DNA of 64,000 nucleotides from Kaistella haifensis DSM 19056 (GCF_000735695.2 NZ_JASZ02000004.1:62001-126000), one strand, 5' to 3'. Shown: positions 37,016 to 45,569, counted from the stretch's first letter. Made by a program: numbers and translations. The notes: a model not told the origin generated them from the sequence alone.

Positions 37016-38476
37016 ATGACGGAAAACGAAAGAAAATATTGGACAATTTGCCCGGAATGTCTGGGAATTGGCAAAAAAAAGCGCCGAATCCGAAAAAGCG
37101 TGCGACTTCGTTACCTTGCCGAATTAGAAAATTTTGAAAAATCCGGTAAACAAGGAAAACCACCCGTTCTCCCGATTCCTCATAGCTATTCTTGCCCAAA
37201 TTGTTCAGGTTCCGGTTTGATCGTTTCTGAAGCACTTCCCGCTCCGGATTTCGAACGATTTCCGCATGTTTCGATTATTGGCGGCGGGATTGGCGGCGTT
37301 GCGCTTGCGGTGGCTTGTTTGCATCGTGGCATTCCTTTTACGCTTTTCGAAAGAGATTTAAGTTTCGATTCGCGTTCACAAGGTTATGGACTCACCCTTC
37401 AACAAGCGAGTAAAGCGATTGAGGGTTTTGGAATTTTTAGTTTAAAAAAATCCGTGGTTTCTACCCGACATTTGGTTCATAATCCCGACGGAAAAGTCGT
37501 TGGCGAATGGGGAATGCGAAAATGGCTCGAAAATGCTGCCGAAAAAACACCACGAAAAACCAATGTTCATATCGCCAGACAAGCTTTGCGTGCAGCGCTT
37601 TTGGAACAACTCGACAATAAAAATAACATTCATTGGAATCACCGACTTCTGGACATTAAAAAAAATAAAACCGGAAAATTAGAATTGCAATTTGAAAACG
37701 GCGATCAAACAAAAACAATTCACACCGATTTGGTTGTAGGAGCCGATGGAATTCGAAGTACGGTAAGAAATTTTTTAATTAAAGATGACAAGTTTCCATT
37801 AAGATACTTGAATTGTATTGTCATTCTTGGAATTTGTCCTTTGAGTGCATTGAAAAATCAGGAAAGTAATTTGCTGGATTCCGCAACGGTTTTTCAGACA
37901 GCGAATGGGCACGAAAGAATTTATGTGATGCCTTACGATTCGGAATCTGTGATGTGGCAACTCAGTTTTCCGATGGGGGAAGAAGAAGCCAAAATTTTGA
38001 GTGCAAAAGGATCATCCGCTTTAAAAGAAGAAGCCATTCGCAGAACTCCGTGGCACGCTCCGATTCCTGAAATTTTATCGGCAACTCCGGAGGTTTTCGT
38101 TTCAGGTTATCCGGTGTATGACCGCGAATTATTATCACCAGAATCTTTTGAAAATGCAGGATCTATCACTTTAATTGGCGATGCTGCACATCCAATGAGT
38201 CCATTTAAAGGTCAAGGTGCGAATCAGGCGTTGCTGGATGCATTATCACTGGCTCGGGAAATTTCCAGAAATTGCAATCCATCTTCCGATTGGCGAAAAA
38301 ACGGCATTCGGAAAACGGTATTAACAAAATTTGAATCAGAAATGCTGGAGCGCAGCGCAATAAAAGTAGCCGATTCGGCCGCGGCAGCAGAATTTCTACA
38401 TTCTGAAATTGCTTTGTACGAAGGCGATGAACCGCGTGGAAAGGTTTTAAAAAGGAAAAAAAATCTGGGGAATTAA
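37016..38476 (+). CDS. FAD-dependent monooxygenase with N-terminal DnaJ-type zinc motif
   Basis: 486 residues. The first about 75 residues contain two CxxCxGxG motifs (CPECLGIG at 13-20 and CPNCSGSG at about 61-68), as in the DnaJ cysteine-rich domain, separated by a basic helix. From residue 85 a group A flavin monooxygenase follows: VSIIGGGIGGVALAVACLHRG (FAD-binding GxGxxG), DLVVGADGIRSTVR, and SITLIGDAAHPMSPFKGQGA. The substrate is unknown. The stop codon lies inside the 20-bp sequence duplicated at 39292-39311. Confidence 0.88.
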   Translation: MTENERKYWTICPECLGIGKKKRRIRKSVRLRYLAELENFEKSGKQGKPPVLPIPHSYSCPNCSGSGLIVSEALPAPDFERFPHVSIIGGGIGGVALAVACLHRGIPFTLFERDLSFDSRSQGYGLTLQQASKAIEGFGIFSLKKSVVSTRHLVHNPDGKVVGEWGMRKWLENAAEKTPRKTNVHIARQALRAALLEQLDNKNNIHWNHRLLDIKKNKTGKLELQFENGDQTKTIHTDLVVGADGIRSTVRNFLIKDDKFPLRYLNCIVILGICPLSALKNQESNLLDSATVFQTANGHERIYVMPYDSESVMWQLSFPMGEEEAKILSAKGSSALKEEAIRRTPWHAPIPEILSATPEVFVSGYPVYDRELLSPESFENAGSITLIGDAAHPMSPFKGQGANQALLDALSLAREISRNCNPSSDWRKNGIRKTVLTKFESEMLERSAIKVADSAAAAEFLHSEIALYEGDEPRGKVLKRKKNLGN

Positions 38477-38490
38477 TCCGCCATCACTTC
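38471..38490. repeat. left copy of 20-bp direct repeat around the toxin-antitoxin cassette
   Basis: AATTAATCCGCCATCACTTC, identical to 39292-39311. Read on the minus strand it encodes EVMAD-stop, the C-terminus of the J-domain/KTSC gene, here preceded by an open frame without similarity to that gene. Confidence 0.92.
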
Positions 38491-38572
38491 GCCCTCTTGA
38501 ACAATTTTATTTTTTAACAAAAAATAATACGTGTAAAAACATTAAAAAATCCACGTGTTTAATTTTATTTTG

Positions 38573-38580
38573 TAAATTTG
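38573..38580 (+). promoter_or_regulatory. -7 element of the toxin-antitoxin operon
   Basis: TAAATTTG matches TAnnTTTG, 18 bp before the antitoxin ATG. ACGTGT occurs twice just upstream (38529-38534, 38553-38558), with a CACGTG palindrome at 38552-38557, as possible autoregulatory sites. Confidence 0.5.
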
Positions 38581-38598
38581 TATTCAAATATAGCTACG

Positions 38599-38847
38599 AT
38601 GAATAAAAAACTCACTTTAACCATCGATCAATCCGTTATTGAAAGGGCTAAAAAATACGCGCGAAAAAAGGAAAGAAGTCTTTCAGATTTAATTGAAAAT
38701 TACCTGAAAGCTTTAACAACAGAGGAATTTTCGAAACAGGGAGAACTTTCTCCGAAGGTTAAATCTTTAAAGGGTTCATTCAAAATACCTGAAGATTTCG
38801 ATTACAAAAAAGAATTATCCGAACGATTGACTGAAAAATATTTGTAA
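38599..38847 (+). CDS. DUF6364-type antitoxin
   Basis: 82 residues from the ATG at 38599, chosen because MNKKLTLTIDQSVIERAKKY is a typical ribbon-helix-helix N-terminus; the longer frame adds unrelated residues. The DNA-binding part is KKERSLSDLIENYLKALT. The C-terminus (LKGSFKIPEDFDYKKELSER) should wrap the toxin. TAATG overlap with the PIN gene. Antitoxin function is inferred from family and pairing. Confidence 0.85.
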   Translation: MNKKLTLTIDQSVIERAKKYARKKERSLSDLIENYLKALTTEEFSKQGELSPKVKSLKGSFKIPEDFDYKKELSERLTEKYL

Positions 38848-39266
38848 TGGATAAGGTTTTAATTGATACCGACGTTATTCTTGATTTTCTGTTTGATAGA
38901 AAACCATTTTCAGAAGACGCAGCCCAAATTTTGAGTTGGTGCGAAAACAGTAAAATTCAAGGTTTTGTAACTTCAATCGTGTTGAGTAACATTTATTATC
39001 TGCTCAGAAAAACTGCAAAACATGAAAAAGTGATTGAAAATCTAAAAATGTTATTGAATATTGTTGATGTTATAACAACCAATAAAGATGCAGTTTTAGA
39101 CGCTTTACATTCAGAATTTAAAGATTTTGAGGATGCACTTCAGAATTTTTCTGCTCAAAACAGCAATGAAATCAAGGTAATTATTACCAGAAATATTAAA
39201 GATTACAAAACAAGTAATTTAGCAATAATGGAACCTGAAACTTACATTAATCTTGTCAAAATTTAG
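38847..39266 (+). CDS. PIN-domain toxin (VapC-like RNase)
   Basis: 139 residues. PIN-domain acidic residues are in LIDTDVILDFLFDRKPF (Asp7/Asp9 region), a Ser-rich core TSIVLSNIYYLLRK with a conserved aspartate/asparagine position, and the later FEDALQNFSAQNSNEIKVII, where D and the segment TRNIKDYK form the distal site. PIN toxins cleave RNA. It is coupled to the DUF6364 gene by a 1-bp overlap. The whole pair lies between the two 20-bp repeats. Confidence 0.88.
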   Translation: MDKVLIDTDVILDFLFDRKPFSEDAAQILSWCENSKIQGFVTSIVLSNIYYLLRKTAKHEKVIENLKMLLNIVDVITTNKDAVLDALHSEFKDFEDALQNFSAQNSNEIKVIITRNIKDYKTSNLAIMEPETYINLVKI

Positions 39267-39291
39267 AACATTGACAAGGTTAAAGTTCAGA

Positions 39292-39311
39292 AATTAATCC
39301 GCCATCACTTC
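39292..39311. repeat. right copy of 20-bp direct repeat
   Basis: AATTAATCCGCCATCACTTC, forming the 3' end of the J-domain/KTSC gene on the minus strand. The identical left copy lies 821 bp away, beyond the toxin-antitoxin pair. Confidence 0.92.
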
Positions 39312-39740
39312 CCCGGATTTTCTATAAATAAAATTTCCATAGATGTGTCTTCTCGCAAAACGGCTCGGCGAATCCGCATTCACCATTTTGATGTAAGTAT
39401 TTCTTGGAACGCCGATGTATTCGTACATTTTCCCATTAAAATGCTGGACTTTTAAGATGGATTTCTCCAAATAAAAATCCTGAATAATGGATTGGGTAAT
39501 GGTTTCCGTATATTCTTCTTTATATTTCTCCTGAGTTTCCGGGTTGATGCTCACCAGAAAATGATAAGCCTCGATTACTGATTTGCTTTTTTCCTCAGCA
39601 TCCGCTTTTCCGGCTTCGTCATTCACAAATTTATCGGGATGCGCATCTTTCATCGTGCTTCTATACACTGTTTTCAGGTCTTTCAGTGTTGCAGATTGAT
39701 CAACTCCCAACAATTTTCGGTATTCGCCAATTCTTTTCAT
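39294..39740 (-). CDS. J-domain/KTSC-domain protein
   Basis: 148 residues from the ATG at 39740 (MKRIGEYRKLLGVDQSATLK); the open frame upstream runs into repeat sequence and is rejected. An N-terminal J domain has the HPD motif in MKDAHPDKFVNDEAG (about residues 30-34), which stimulates DnaK ATPase. The C-terminal KTSC domain has MYEYIGVPRNTYIKMVNADS and FARRHIYGNFIYR. Probable DnaK co-chaperone with a nucleic-acid-related partner domain. The last 6 codons coincide with the 20-bp repeat. Confidence 0.88.
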   Translation of the reverse strand: MKRIGEYRKLLGVDQSATLKDLKTVYRSTMKDAHPDKFVNDEAGKADAEEKSKSVIEAYHFLVSINPETQEKYKEEYTETITQSIIQDFYLEKSILKVQHFNGKMYEYIGVPRNTYIKMVNADSPSRFARRHIYGNFIYRKSGEVMAD

Positions 39741-39810
39741 ATTTGTATCTCTATTTTCGGGGTGCAAAATTAGGCTTTTATAATTAAATGATAATCTGTG
39801 ATTTAGATTT

Positions 39811-39858
39811 TGGCTAAAGCCATCTTGAAATTCAACTTTTGGCGGGCTAAAGCCCACC
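39811..39858. repeat. paired palindromes of REP type
   Basis: TGGCTAAAGCCA (39811-39822) and GGCGGGCTAAAGCCCACC (39841-39858) are two short palindromes sharing the GGCTAAAGCC core. This resembles the GGGCTTTAGCCC repeats common between genes in this genus (recollection, not searched). Confidence 0.7.
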
Positions 39859-39936
39859 TCTATTGATCATTAAAAAAGCAAATCATTTTTTCAACTTAAA
39901 TTTCTAAAAATTAGAAAACCCCAATAATTCCGAAAC

Positions 39937-39967
39937 TTGCAATTTGTAACTCGAAACCTTATCTTTG
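39937..39967 (+). promoter_or_regulatory. promoter of tyrS
   Basis: TTG (39937-39939), 20 bp, TATCTTTG (39960-39967), 23 bp before the ATG. Confidence 0.6.
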
Positions 39968-39990
39968 CTAATTAAATAATTTTTAAGAGA

Positions 39991-41286
39991 ATGAATTCCT
40001 TTATTGAAGAACTGAAATGGCGCGGACTTTTTGCCGACATGATGCCCGGAACCGAAGAACAACTGAACAAAGAAATCACTACCGCTTATATCGGTTTTGA
40101 TCCTACCGCAGATTCTTTGCACATCGGAAGTCTTATTCAGATCAAAATTTTGGCTCATTTTCAGCAACACGGTCACAAACCTATCGCTTTGGTGGGCGGT
40201 GCAACCGGAATGATCGGTGATCCTTCGGGAAAATCCAACGAGAGAAATCTTTTAGATGAAGCGACTTTAAGCCACTATGTGGATTGCTTGAAAAACCAAC
40301 TTTCGAAATTTTTGAAATTCGACGGAGATAAAGCCAACAAAGCTGAATTGGTGAATAATTATGATTGGATGAAGGAATTTTCTTTCCTAGAATTCATTCG
40401 TGAAATTGGGAAAAATATCACCGTAAATTACATGATGGCGAAAGAGTCGGTAAAAAAGAGAATTACCGGCGAAGGTGGCGCAGAAGGAATGAGTTTCACC
40501 GAATTTACTTACCAGCTTTTGCAAGGTTACGATTTCCTGCATTTGTATCGTGAAAAAAATGTGAAACTGCAAATGGGAGGTTCCGATCAGTGGGGAAACA
40601 TCACCACCGGAACAGAACTTATCCGAAGAAAAGCACAAGGAGAAGCTTTCGCTTTGACGGTTCCATTAATCACCAAATCCGACGGTTCCAAATTCGGAAA
40701 ATCGGAAAGTGGCGAAAATTATTGGCTTGATCCAAAGAAAACATCGCCTTATAAATTTTACCAATTTTGGGTGAATGCAACCGATGAAGATGCAGAAAGA
40801 TTCATAAAATTCTATACATTTTTAAGCAAAGAAGAAATCGAAAACCTGATTGCTGAACACAAAACTGCTCCACACGAGAGAAAACTTCAGAAGAAACTCG
40901 CCGAGGAAGTTACCGTTTGGGTTCACAACCGCGAAGAATTTGAAAAAGCAGTGAAAGCTTCGGAAATCCTTTTCGGGAAATCTACTGCTGAAGATTTGGT
41001 GAATTTGGACGAAGCTACTTTTCTGGAAGTTTTTGAAGGAGTTCCACAAAAGGAAATCGACAAAAATGAAGTGTTGGGAAGCAGCTTGATCGATTTAATT
41101 TCCGAACAATCCGGATTCCTGAAATCGAAAGGTGAAGCAAGAAGAGAATTACAAAGCAACGCGATTTCCATCAACAAAGAAAAAGTGAACGACAGCTTTT
41201 CTGTATCAGAAAAAGACCTTATCGACGGAAAATTCTTATTATTGCAGAAGGGCAAAAAAAATTATTTCATCGTAAAAGCAATATAA
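39991..41286 (+). CDS. tyrS: tyrosyl-tRNA synthetase
   Basis: Charges tRNA-Tyr. 431 residues, class I fold. The HIGH-like motif is in [12 protein letters not shown] (about residue 50), tyrosine contacts in [12 protein letters not shown] and [12 protein letters not shown], the KMSKS-like loop is [17 protein letters not shown] (about 230), and a C-terminal S4 RNA-binding domain ends the protein. Normal length. Own promoter and a terminator. Confidence 0.97.
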   Translation: MNSFIEELKWRGLFADMMPGTEEQLNKEITTAYIGFDPTADSLHIGSLIQIKILAHFQQHGHKPIALVGGATGMIGDPSGKSNERNLLDEATLSHYVDCLKNQLSKFLKFDGDKANKAELVNNYDWMKEFSFLEFIREIGKNITVNYMMAKESVKKRITGEGGAEGMSFTEFTYQLLQGYDFLHLYREKNVKLQMGGSDQWGNITTGTELIRRKAQGEAFALTVPLITKSDGSKFGKSESGENYWLDPKKTSPYKFYQFWVNATDEDAERFIKFYTFLSKEEIENLIAEHKTAPHERKLQKKLAEEVTVWVHNREEFEKAVKASEILFGKSTAEDLVNLDEATFLEVFEGVPQKEIDKNEVLGSSLIDLISEQSGFLKSKGEARRELQSNAISINKEKVNDSFSVSEKDLIDGKFLLLQKGKKNYFIVKAI

Positions 41287-41297
41287 CCAGAAACGAA

Positions 41298-41328
41298 AAT
41301 CCGGAAAAACAATCCGAATTTTTTTTCA
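41298..41328 (+). terminator. terminator of tyrS
   Basis: AAAATCCGG pairs with CCGAATTTT with one C-A mismatch, followed by a run of eight T. Confidence 0.6.
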
Positions 41329-41393
41329 TAGCAACATTTTAAGCCGGTCCAACCGCCAATTTTTTAATTTTTAATTTTTTATTCCTATTTCTA

Positions 41394-42146
41394 ATGGTCA
41401 TCATTATTTTCATCGCAGTTCTATGGTATTCAGGGCTGTTTTTCCAGACTTTTTTCCTTCACCGGTACGCAGCACATCAAACCTACAAGATGTCGAGATT
41501 TGGTGAAAAATTATGCTATGTTTTAACTTGGATTACCCAAGGTTCCAACTATCTTTCTGCGTACGGTTATGGAGTAATGCACAGAATGCACCACGCATAT
41601 GCAGACACCGAAAAAGATCCTCATTCACCGAAATACGACCACAACCTTTTCACGATGATGTGGCGTACCAAAACGATTTACCAGCAAATCAACCAGCAAA
41701 AGGTTAAAATCGAGGAGAAATTCACCAAAAACGTTCCTCAATGGGAAAGTTTCGACAGGTTCGCAAGTTCTTGGGGTTCCCGCATTGGTTGGGCAATTGC
41801 CTACACTGCATTTTTCTATTTCTTTGCGACGGCGTGGTGGCAGTGGATTTTACTTCCGGTTGCGTACATGATGGCGCCAATTCATGGGGTTATCATCAAT
41901 TGGTTCGGACATATTTACGGATACGTGAATTTTAAAGTTTCAGACACCTCAAAAAACCTTTTTCATTTCGATTGGTTGATGATGGGCGAAGGTTACCACA
42001 ACAATCACCACAAACATGGCGGAAGAGCCAATTTCGGTGGCGTAAGATGGCACGAAATCGATGTAACTTATTACATCATGATTCTTTTGGATAAAATGAA
42101 ACTCATCCAGCTAAAACCTGTAGCAAAAGTTACGAGAGAAATATAA
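41394..42146 (+). CDS. acyl-CoA/fatty-acid desaturase
   Basis: 250 residues, membrane-bound di-iron desaturase. The three histidine boxes are HRYAAH (about 23-28), HRMHHAYAD (about 63-71) and HNNHHKHGG (about 203-211). Hydrophobic stretches at both ends and in the middle (IGWAIAYTAFFYFFATAWWQ) give four membrane helices. It introduces a double bond into acyl chains, likely for membrane fluidity. Followed by a strong terminator. Confidence 0.92.
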   Translation: MVIIIFIAVLWYSGLFFQTFFLHRYAAHQTYKMSRFGEKLCYVLTWITQGSNYLSAYGYGVMHRMHHAYADTEKDPHSPKYDHNLFTMMWRTKTIYQQINQQKVKIEEKFTKNVPQWESFDRFASSWGSRIGWAIAYTAFFYFFATAWWQWILLPVAYMMAPIHGVIINWFGHIYGYVNFKVSDTSKNLFHFDWLMMGEGYHNNHHKHGGRANFGGVRWHEIDVTYYIMILLDKMKLIQLKPVAKVTREI

Positions 42147-42186
42147 ATCAATCGGGTTTACGAAACCTGAATTTTACTAAAAATCT

Positions 42187-42219
42187 AAATCCTGAATTTC
42201 TTGTTCAGGATTTTTTTTT
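42187..42219 (+). terminator. terminator of the desaturase gene
   Basis: AAATCCTGAA (42187-42196) and TTCAGGATTT (42204-42213), perfect 10-bp stem, nine T in all. Confidence 0.9.
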
Positions 42220-42276
42220 GCTTTAATCTCAACTCAATAATTCAAATTGAATATTCATTTATAATTTTTTTACTTA

Positions 42277-42408
42277 GAAATTTGAAACGAATAAACTGCT
42301 TATTTTAAATTAAAAATTCAATTCAATTGTTCGCTTAGATATTCATTAATTCTTTTTTTTAACAAAGAAATTTAAAACAAATAAACTGCTTATTTCAATT
42401 TAAAAATT
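42277..42408 (+). repeat. two 42-bp direct-repeat copies, 90 bp apart
   Basis: 42277-42318 and 42367-42408 differ at only four positions. Both contain ATAAACTGCTTATTT, a sequence with the inverted core AAACTGCTTATTT. No coding potential. The period is 90 bp. Confidence 0.85.
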
Positions 42409-42688
42409 AATGCAAGGAAGTTTCAATTTTCATGAGAAATAACTCAGATTTTTCTGATGCCTTAATGATTACGAATGTGAATTGCACTCAATTTTTATTT
42501 ATAATTACTTAAAGTAAAATTTACTATTTTATTGTATTTAGTTTATTTTCAAATGTTAAAATATATTTTATTTAAAGCTAAACTTTAGATAAAATGTTAA
42601 ATATAAAAAATGTTTAATTATACTACATTTCTAGAACTAGAAAAATTTAAATGAAAAAATAATTGAAAATTCCATTGATATTTCTTCA

Positions 42689-42725
42689 TTGCGACTCCTA
42701 AAAAATAGAATATCTTTGTTCTATG
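42689..42725 (+). promoter_or_regulatory. promoter of the esterase pair, leaderless
   Basis: TTG (42689-42691), exactly 19 bp, TATCTTTG (42711-42718), then TTCT and the ATG at 42723. Transcription would start at or beside the start codon. Confidence 0.6.
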
Positions 42726-43361
42726 GATTTACATTATTTGGTTCGCGAACCGCAAAACTTGAACTCGAAAACTCCACTTTTAATTTTACTTCACGGCTAC
42801 GGAAGCAACGAAGAAGATCTTTTTTCCTTCGTCCCTACTCTACCCGAAGATTGGTTGGTTGTTAGTTTTCGTGCGCCTCTGAATTCGCAATATGAAGGTT
42901 ATTCTTGGTACGACATCGATTTGATGAACACGGAAAACCGAATCGATATTCCCCAAGCCAAGGAATCACTGAACGGAATTTTAGAAAATATTTTGAAAAT
43001 CAGCAATCATTACGGTTTGACGGATAACGAAACCCATTTGTGCGGATTCTCGCAGGGAGGAATTCTGTCGTATGCATTGGCTTTAGAAAACCCGCAATTA
43101 TTCTCGAAAGTAGCCTGCCTGAGTTGTTATCCGGAAGAAAAACTGCTGGAAAACATAGTGAAGGATAAAAAGAAACTCGAAAGATTGAGATTTTTCATTT
43201 CTCACGGAACCGAAGACGCGGTAATCCCATTGGAATGGGGCCGAAAAGCAGCTGATTTGTTGTACGATTTAAGCTGTTATTTCTCCTTCCGAGAATACAT
43301 TAGCGGACACGGTGTAAACCAGAAAAACTACATGGATTTGATGGATTTCTTTAAAAAATAA
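42723..43361 (+). CDS. phospholipase/carboxylesterase family alpha/beta hydrolase
   Basis: 212 residues. Oxyanion segment LLILLHGYGSNEEDLFSFVP near residue 20, nucleophile Ser in HLCGFSQGGILSYAL (about 115), Asp in SHGTEDAVIPLEWG (about 162), and His in SGHGVN near the C-terminus. Matches the abhydrolase_2 carboxylesterases acting on short acyl esters. No signal peptide. Its stop overlaps the start of the next esterase (TAATG). Confidence 0.92.
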   Translation: MDLHYLVREPQNLNSKTPLLILLHGYGSNEEDLFSFVPTLPEDWLVVSFRAPLNSQYEGYSWYDIDLMNTENRIDIPQAKESLNGILENILKISNHYGLTDNETHLCGFSQGGILSYALALENPQLFSKVACLSCYPEEKLLENIVKDKKKLERLRFFISHGTEDAVIPLEWGRKAADLLYDLSCYFSFREYISGHGVNQKNYMDLMDFFKK

Positions 43362-44272
43362 TGAAAAACTGGCTGTTTCTGATTTGCGTTTCTGTACAAT
43401 TTTCAGCTCAAATCATTTTAAAAGTAACGGAAATCCATACAGCCACTCCAAAGAATAGCACTATTTATGTTGCAGGGAATTTCAATGGATGGAATCCGAA
43501 TGCTGCCTCTTTAATTGCTGATGAAAAAGGAAATTATAGCATTACGTTGCCTGAAAAAGATGGACCAATCGAATACAAATTCACCCGCGGAAGTTGGGAG
43601 ACCGCCGAGGGAGACGCTTCCGGAAAGCCAATGCCTAACCGCCATACCACATTCGCGTGCAAGCCACAAACAGTTGAAGCGAAAATTATTTCCTGGGAAA
43701 AAACGAGCGAAAATACGAGCACTGCAGCCAAAAATGTACACTTGATTAGCGATTCATTTCTGATTCCGCAACTCGGAAGAACAAGAAAAATCTGGATTTA
43801 TCTTCCACCTGATTACGAAAGCGGGAAGAAAAAACATCCTGTAATTTATATGCAAGACGGGCAAAATCTCTTCGACAATTCTACCTCGTTTTAAGGAGAA
43901 TGGGAAATCGACGAAACCCTGAACCAACTTTTTTCAGAAGGCGATTACGGCGCTATCGTAGTAGGAGTCGACAATGGTGGCAGCCATCGAATTGATGAAT
44001 ACACCCCTTGGAAAAACTCGCAATACGGAGGTGGAGAAGGCGATTTATATTCAGATTTCTTAGCAAAAACATTGAAACCTTACATTGATAAAAATTATAG
44101 AACGCTTCGAAATGCAAAAAACACAGCATTAATTGGCTCTTCAATGGGTGGATTGATTTCTTTCTATACCGGATTAAAATATACCGAAAAGTTTAGAAAA
44201 CTTGGCATCTTCAGTCCGAGTTTTTGGTTTGCAGAAGCCGATTTGAAATCATTTATTCAAAAAAATTATTGA
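43361..44272 (+). pseudogene. esterase-D-like hydrolase with CBM48-like domain, broken
   Basis: Signal peptide (MKNWLFLICVSVQFSAQI), then an E-set/CBM48-like domain (IYVAGNFNGWNPNAAS...), then the start of an esterase D-type hydrolase (KIWIYLPPDYESGKKKHPVI, YMQDGQNLFD). A TAA at 43892-43894 interrupts the frame, which continues in register with GEWEIDETL and the nucleophile motif LIGSSMGGLISFYTGL. The frame then ends at 44272, at the edge of the IS1595-type element, so the last part of the hydrolase is absent. Two independent lesions. Confidence 0.88.
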
Positions 44273-44274
44273 TT

Positions 44275-45303
44275 ATCCGTTTTTAATCATAATCCTGTAA
44301 TGTTAGCAATAATAAGCCTTTCAAAGAGTCTATCTCCAAAATATCTTCGATTTAGCTTGTAGATGAATTCGTTGAGATAGAGTTGAAGATACTTTCTTTT
44401 TATTTTGTGGTAATTGCCCAACAAATTTCTTTTGGCGTTGCTAATGGCAATATGAACCCATTTTAAAGTTTCTTCGGTAGTTTCTTTTGAACTTTTTTCC
44501 ATAATATGAAGCTCTACAAAATCTGAAATATCCACATAAGAAGTGCTTTTATCTGTAAAAACAATACTCTGATTATCTATAGATTCTTTAATGGCTTCAT
44601 TGATTTCTTCTCCACTGTGTCCATCTAAAACCTTCGCTTTAAAGAAGCGAACATGTTTTTCTTTTTTTCCAGTATCAATATCTTCTAACGGTGTTGATTC
44701 TGCTATCATCGCTACATTTTGTTTCCCAACTGAACCTTTTCCACGAATTCCTTTTTTCTGCTCTATTTCGCTAGATTCTACTGTAAAATAGGCTTCGTCA
44801 AATTCTATCATCCCTTCCAAAGTGTATTGTGCATCTCGGTTTCCCATGGCTTTTCTTATCTTATGAACCATTGCCCAAACTGGTTCATACCTCTTTAATC
44901 CCAATTGTTTTTGGATTTCTTTGGCTGAAAATCCTTTCTTGGTAACACTCATCAAAAACATGGTTTTGTACCAAATTAGAAAAGACAAATTCGAATTTTT
45001 CATGATGGTTCCGCTTTTCAAAGAAGTTCGACTTCTGCATTTTTTGCATTCATAACTTAATCTGCTCTTTATCCAAAAATGTTCTGTGCTTCCACATTTG
45101 CACGTGAGTCCTATTTTATCTCTCTCAGATTTAAAATGATTTATACAATCATCTTCTGTCCCAAAATGTGCTGAAAAACTGAATAAATTCATATCTAATT
45201 GTTTGATTACTACAAATATACAAAAATTATGATAAATTACGGATATTCATTCCTGTTTTTTGATAAAATGAATAAATTTTATTATTTTTGGTCATAAACG
45301 GAT
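44275..45303 (-). mobile_element. IS1595-type insertion sequence
   Basis: About 1.03 kb containing one transposase gene. Candidate imperfect terminal inverted repeats: ATCCGTTTTTAATCATAA at the left (44275-44292) against the complement of 45286-45303, 14 of 18 matching. No clear 8-bp target duplication was found at these edges, so the exact ends are uncertain by a few bases. It truncates the esterase. Confidence 0.75.
44287..45192 (-). CDS. IS1595-family (ISXO2-like) transposase
   Basis: 301 residues, intact. An N-terminal zinc ribbon (CKCGS, CKKC) is followed by SGTIMKNSNLSFLIWYKTMF, then the catalytic core: Asp in MIEFDEAYFTV, Asp in IVFTDKSTSYVD, and the distal HIAISNAKRNLLGNYHKIKRKYLQLYLNEF with the Asn/Glu position. 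This is the typical IS1595 layout. Minus-strand TATATTTG at 45213-45220 is its likely promoter element. Confidence 0.93.
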   Translation of the reverse strand: MNLFSFSAHFGTEDDCINHFKSERDKIGLTCKCGSTEHFWIKSRLSYECKKCRSRTSLKSGTIMKNSNLSFLIWYKTMFLMSVTKKGFSAKEIQKQLGLKRYEPVWAMVHKIRKAMGNRDAQYTLEGMIEFDEAYFTVESSEIEQKKGIRGKGSVGKQNVAMIAESTPLEDIDTGKKEKHVRFFKAKVLDGHSGEEINEAIKESIDNQSIVFTDKSTSYVDISDFVELHIMEKSSKETTEETLKWVHIAISNAKRNLLGNYHKIKRKYLQLYLNEFIYKLNRRYFGDRLFERLIIANITGL

Positions 45304-45569
45304 GATGTTTAGTGTGTTACTTCACAAATTGCAAAATTTTTGACCTATTTTTATCAATCATATTTGTACCATAAAGATTGTAACTAATTGACTACTATAT
45401 ATGTTCATTTTCGAAGAAGTAAAATAATGATCGATTAAAACCGGTTAACAATAATCATAAAAACGCTGTAAGCTATTTGTTTACAGCGTTTTGTTTGTTT
45501 TTTAAATCGAATAAAGAATTTTTTTAGATCAAAAAAAATTAGGGATAAATCTTTTTCTAAAGGTGATGC
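45304..45569. other. intergenic region between IS element and TIGR01777 gene
   Basis: No gene seen, and no continuation of the truncated esterase. Contains a perfect inverted repeat at 45460-45492 (see terminator). Confidence 0.65.
45460..45492. terminator. terminator downstream of the MarR/TIGR01777 operon
   Basis: AAAACGCTGTAA (45460-45471) and TTACAGCGTTTT (45481-45492) form a perfect 12-bp stem with a 9-nt loop, T-rich on both sides, about 80 bp past the TIGR01777 stop. Confidence 0.75.

Larger units (their letters stand above)
42147..42688. other. gene-free AT-rich stretch with a direct repeat
   Basis: 576 bp between the desaturase and the esterase. It contains the desaturase terminator, two 42-bp direct-repeat copies (separate entry), and otherwise extremely AT-rich sequence with no coding signal. 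The esterase promoter is at its right end. Confidence 0.7.

Noticed and set aside
39741-39857. N-terminal extension of the J/KTSC protein
   Set aside because: The extension is encoded by palindromic repeat sequence; the J domain starts at 39740.
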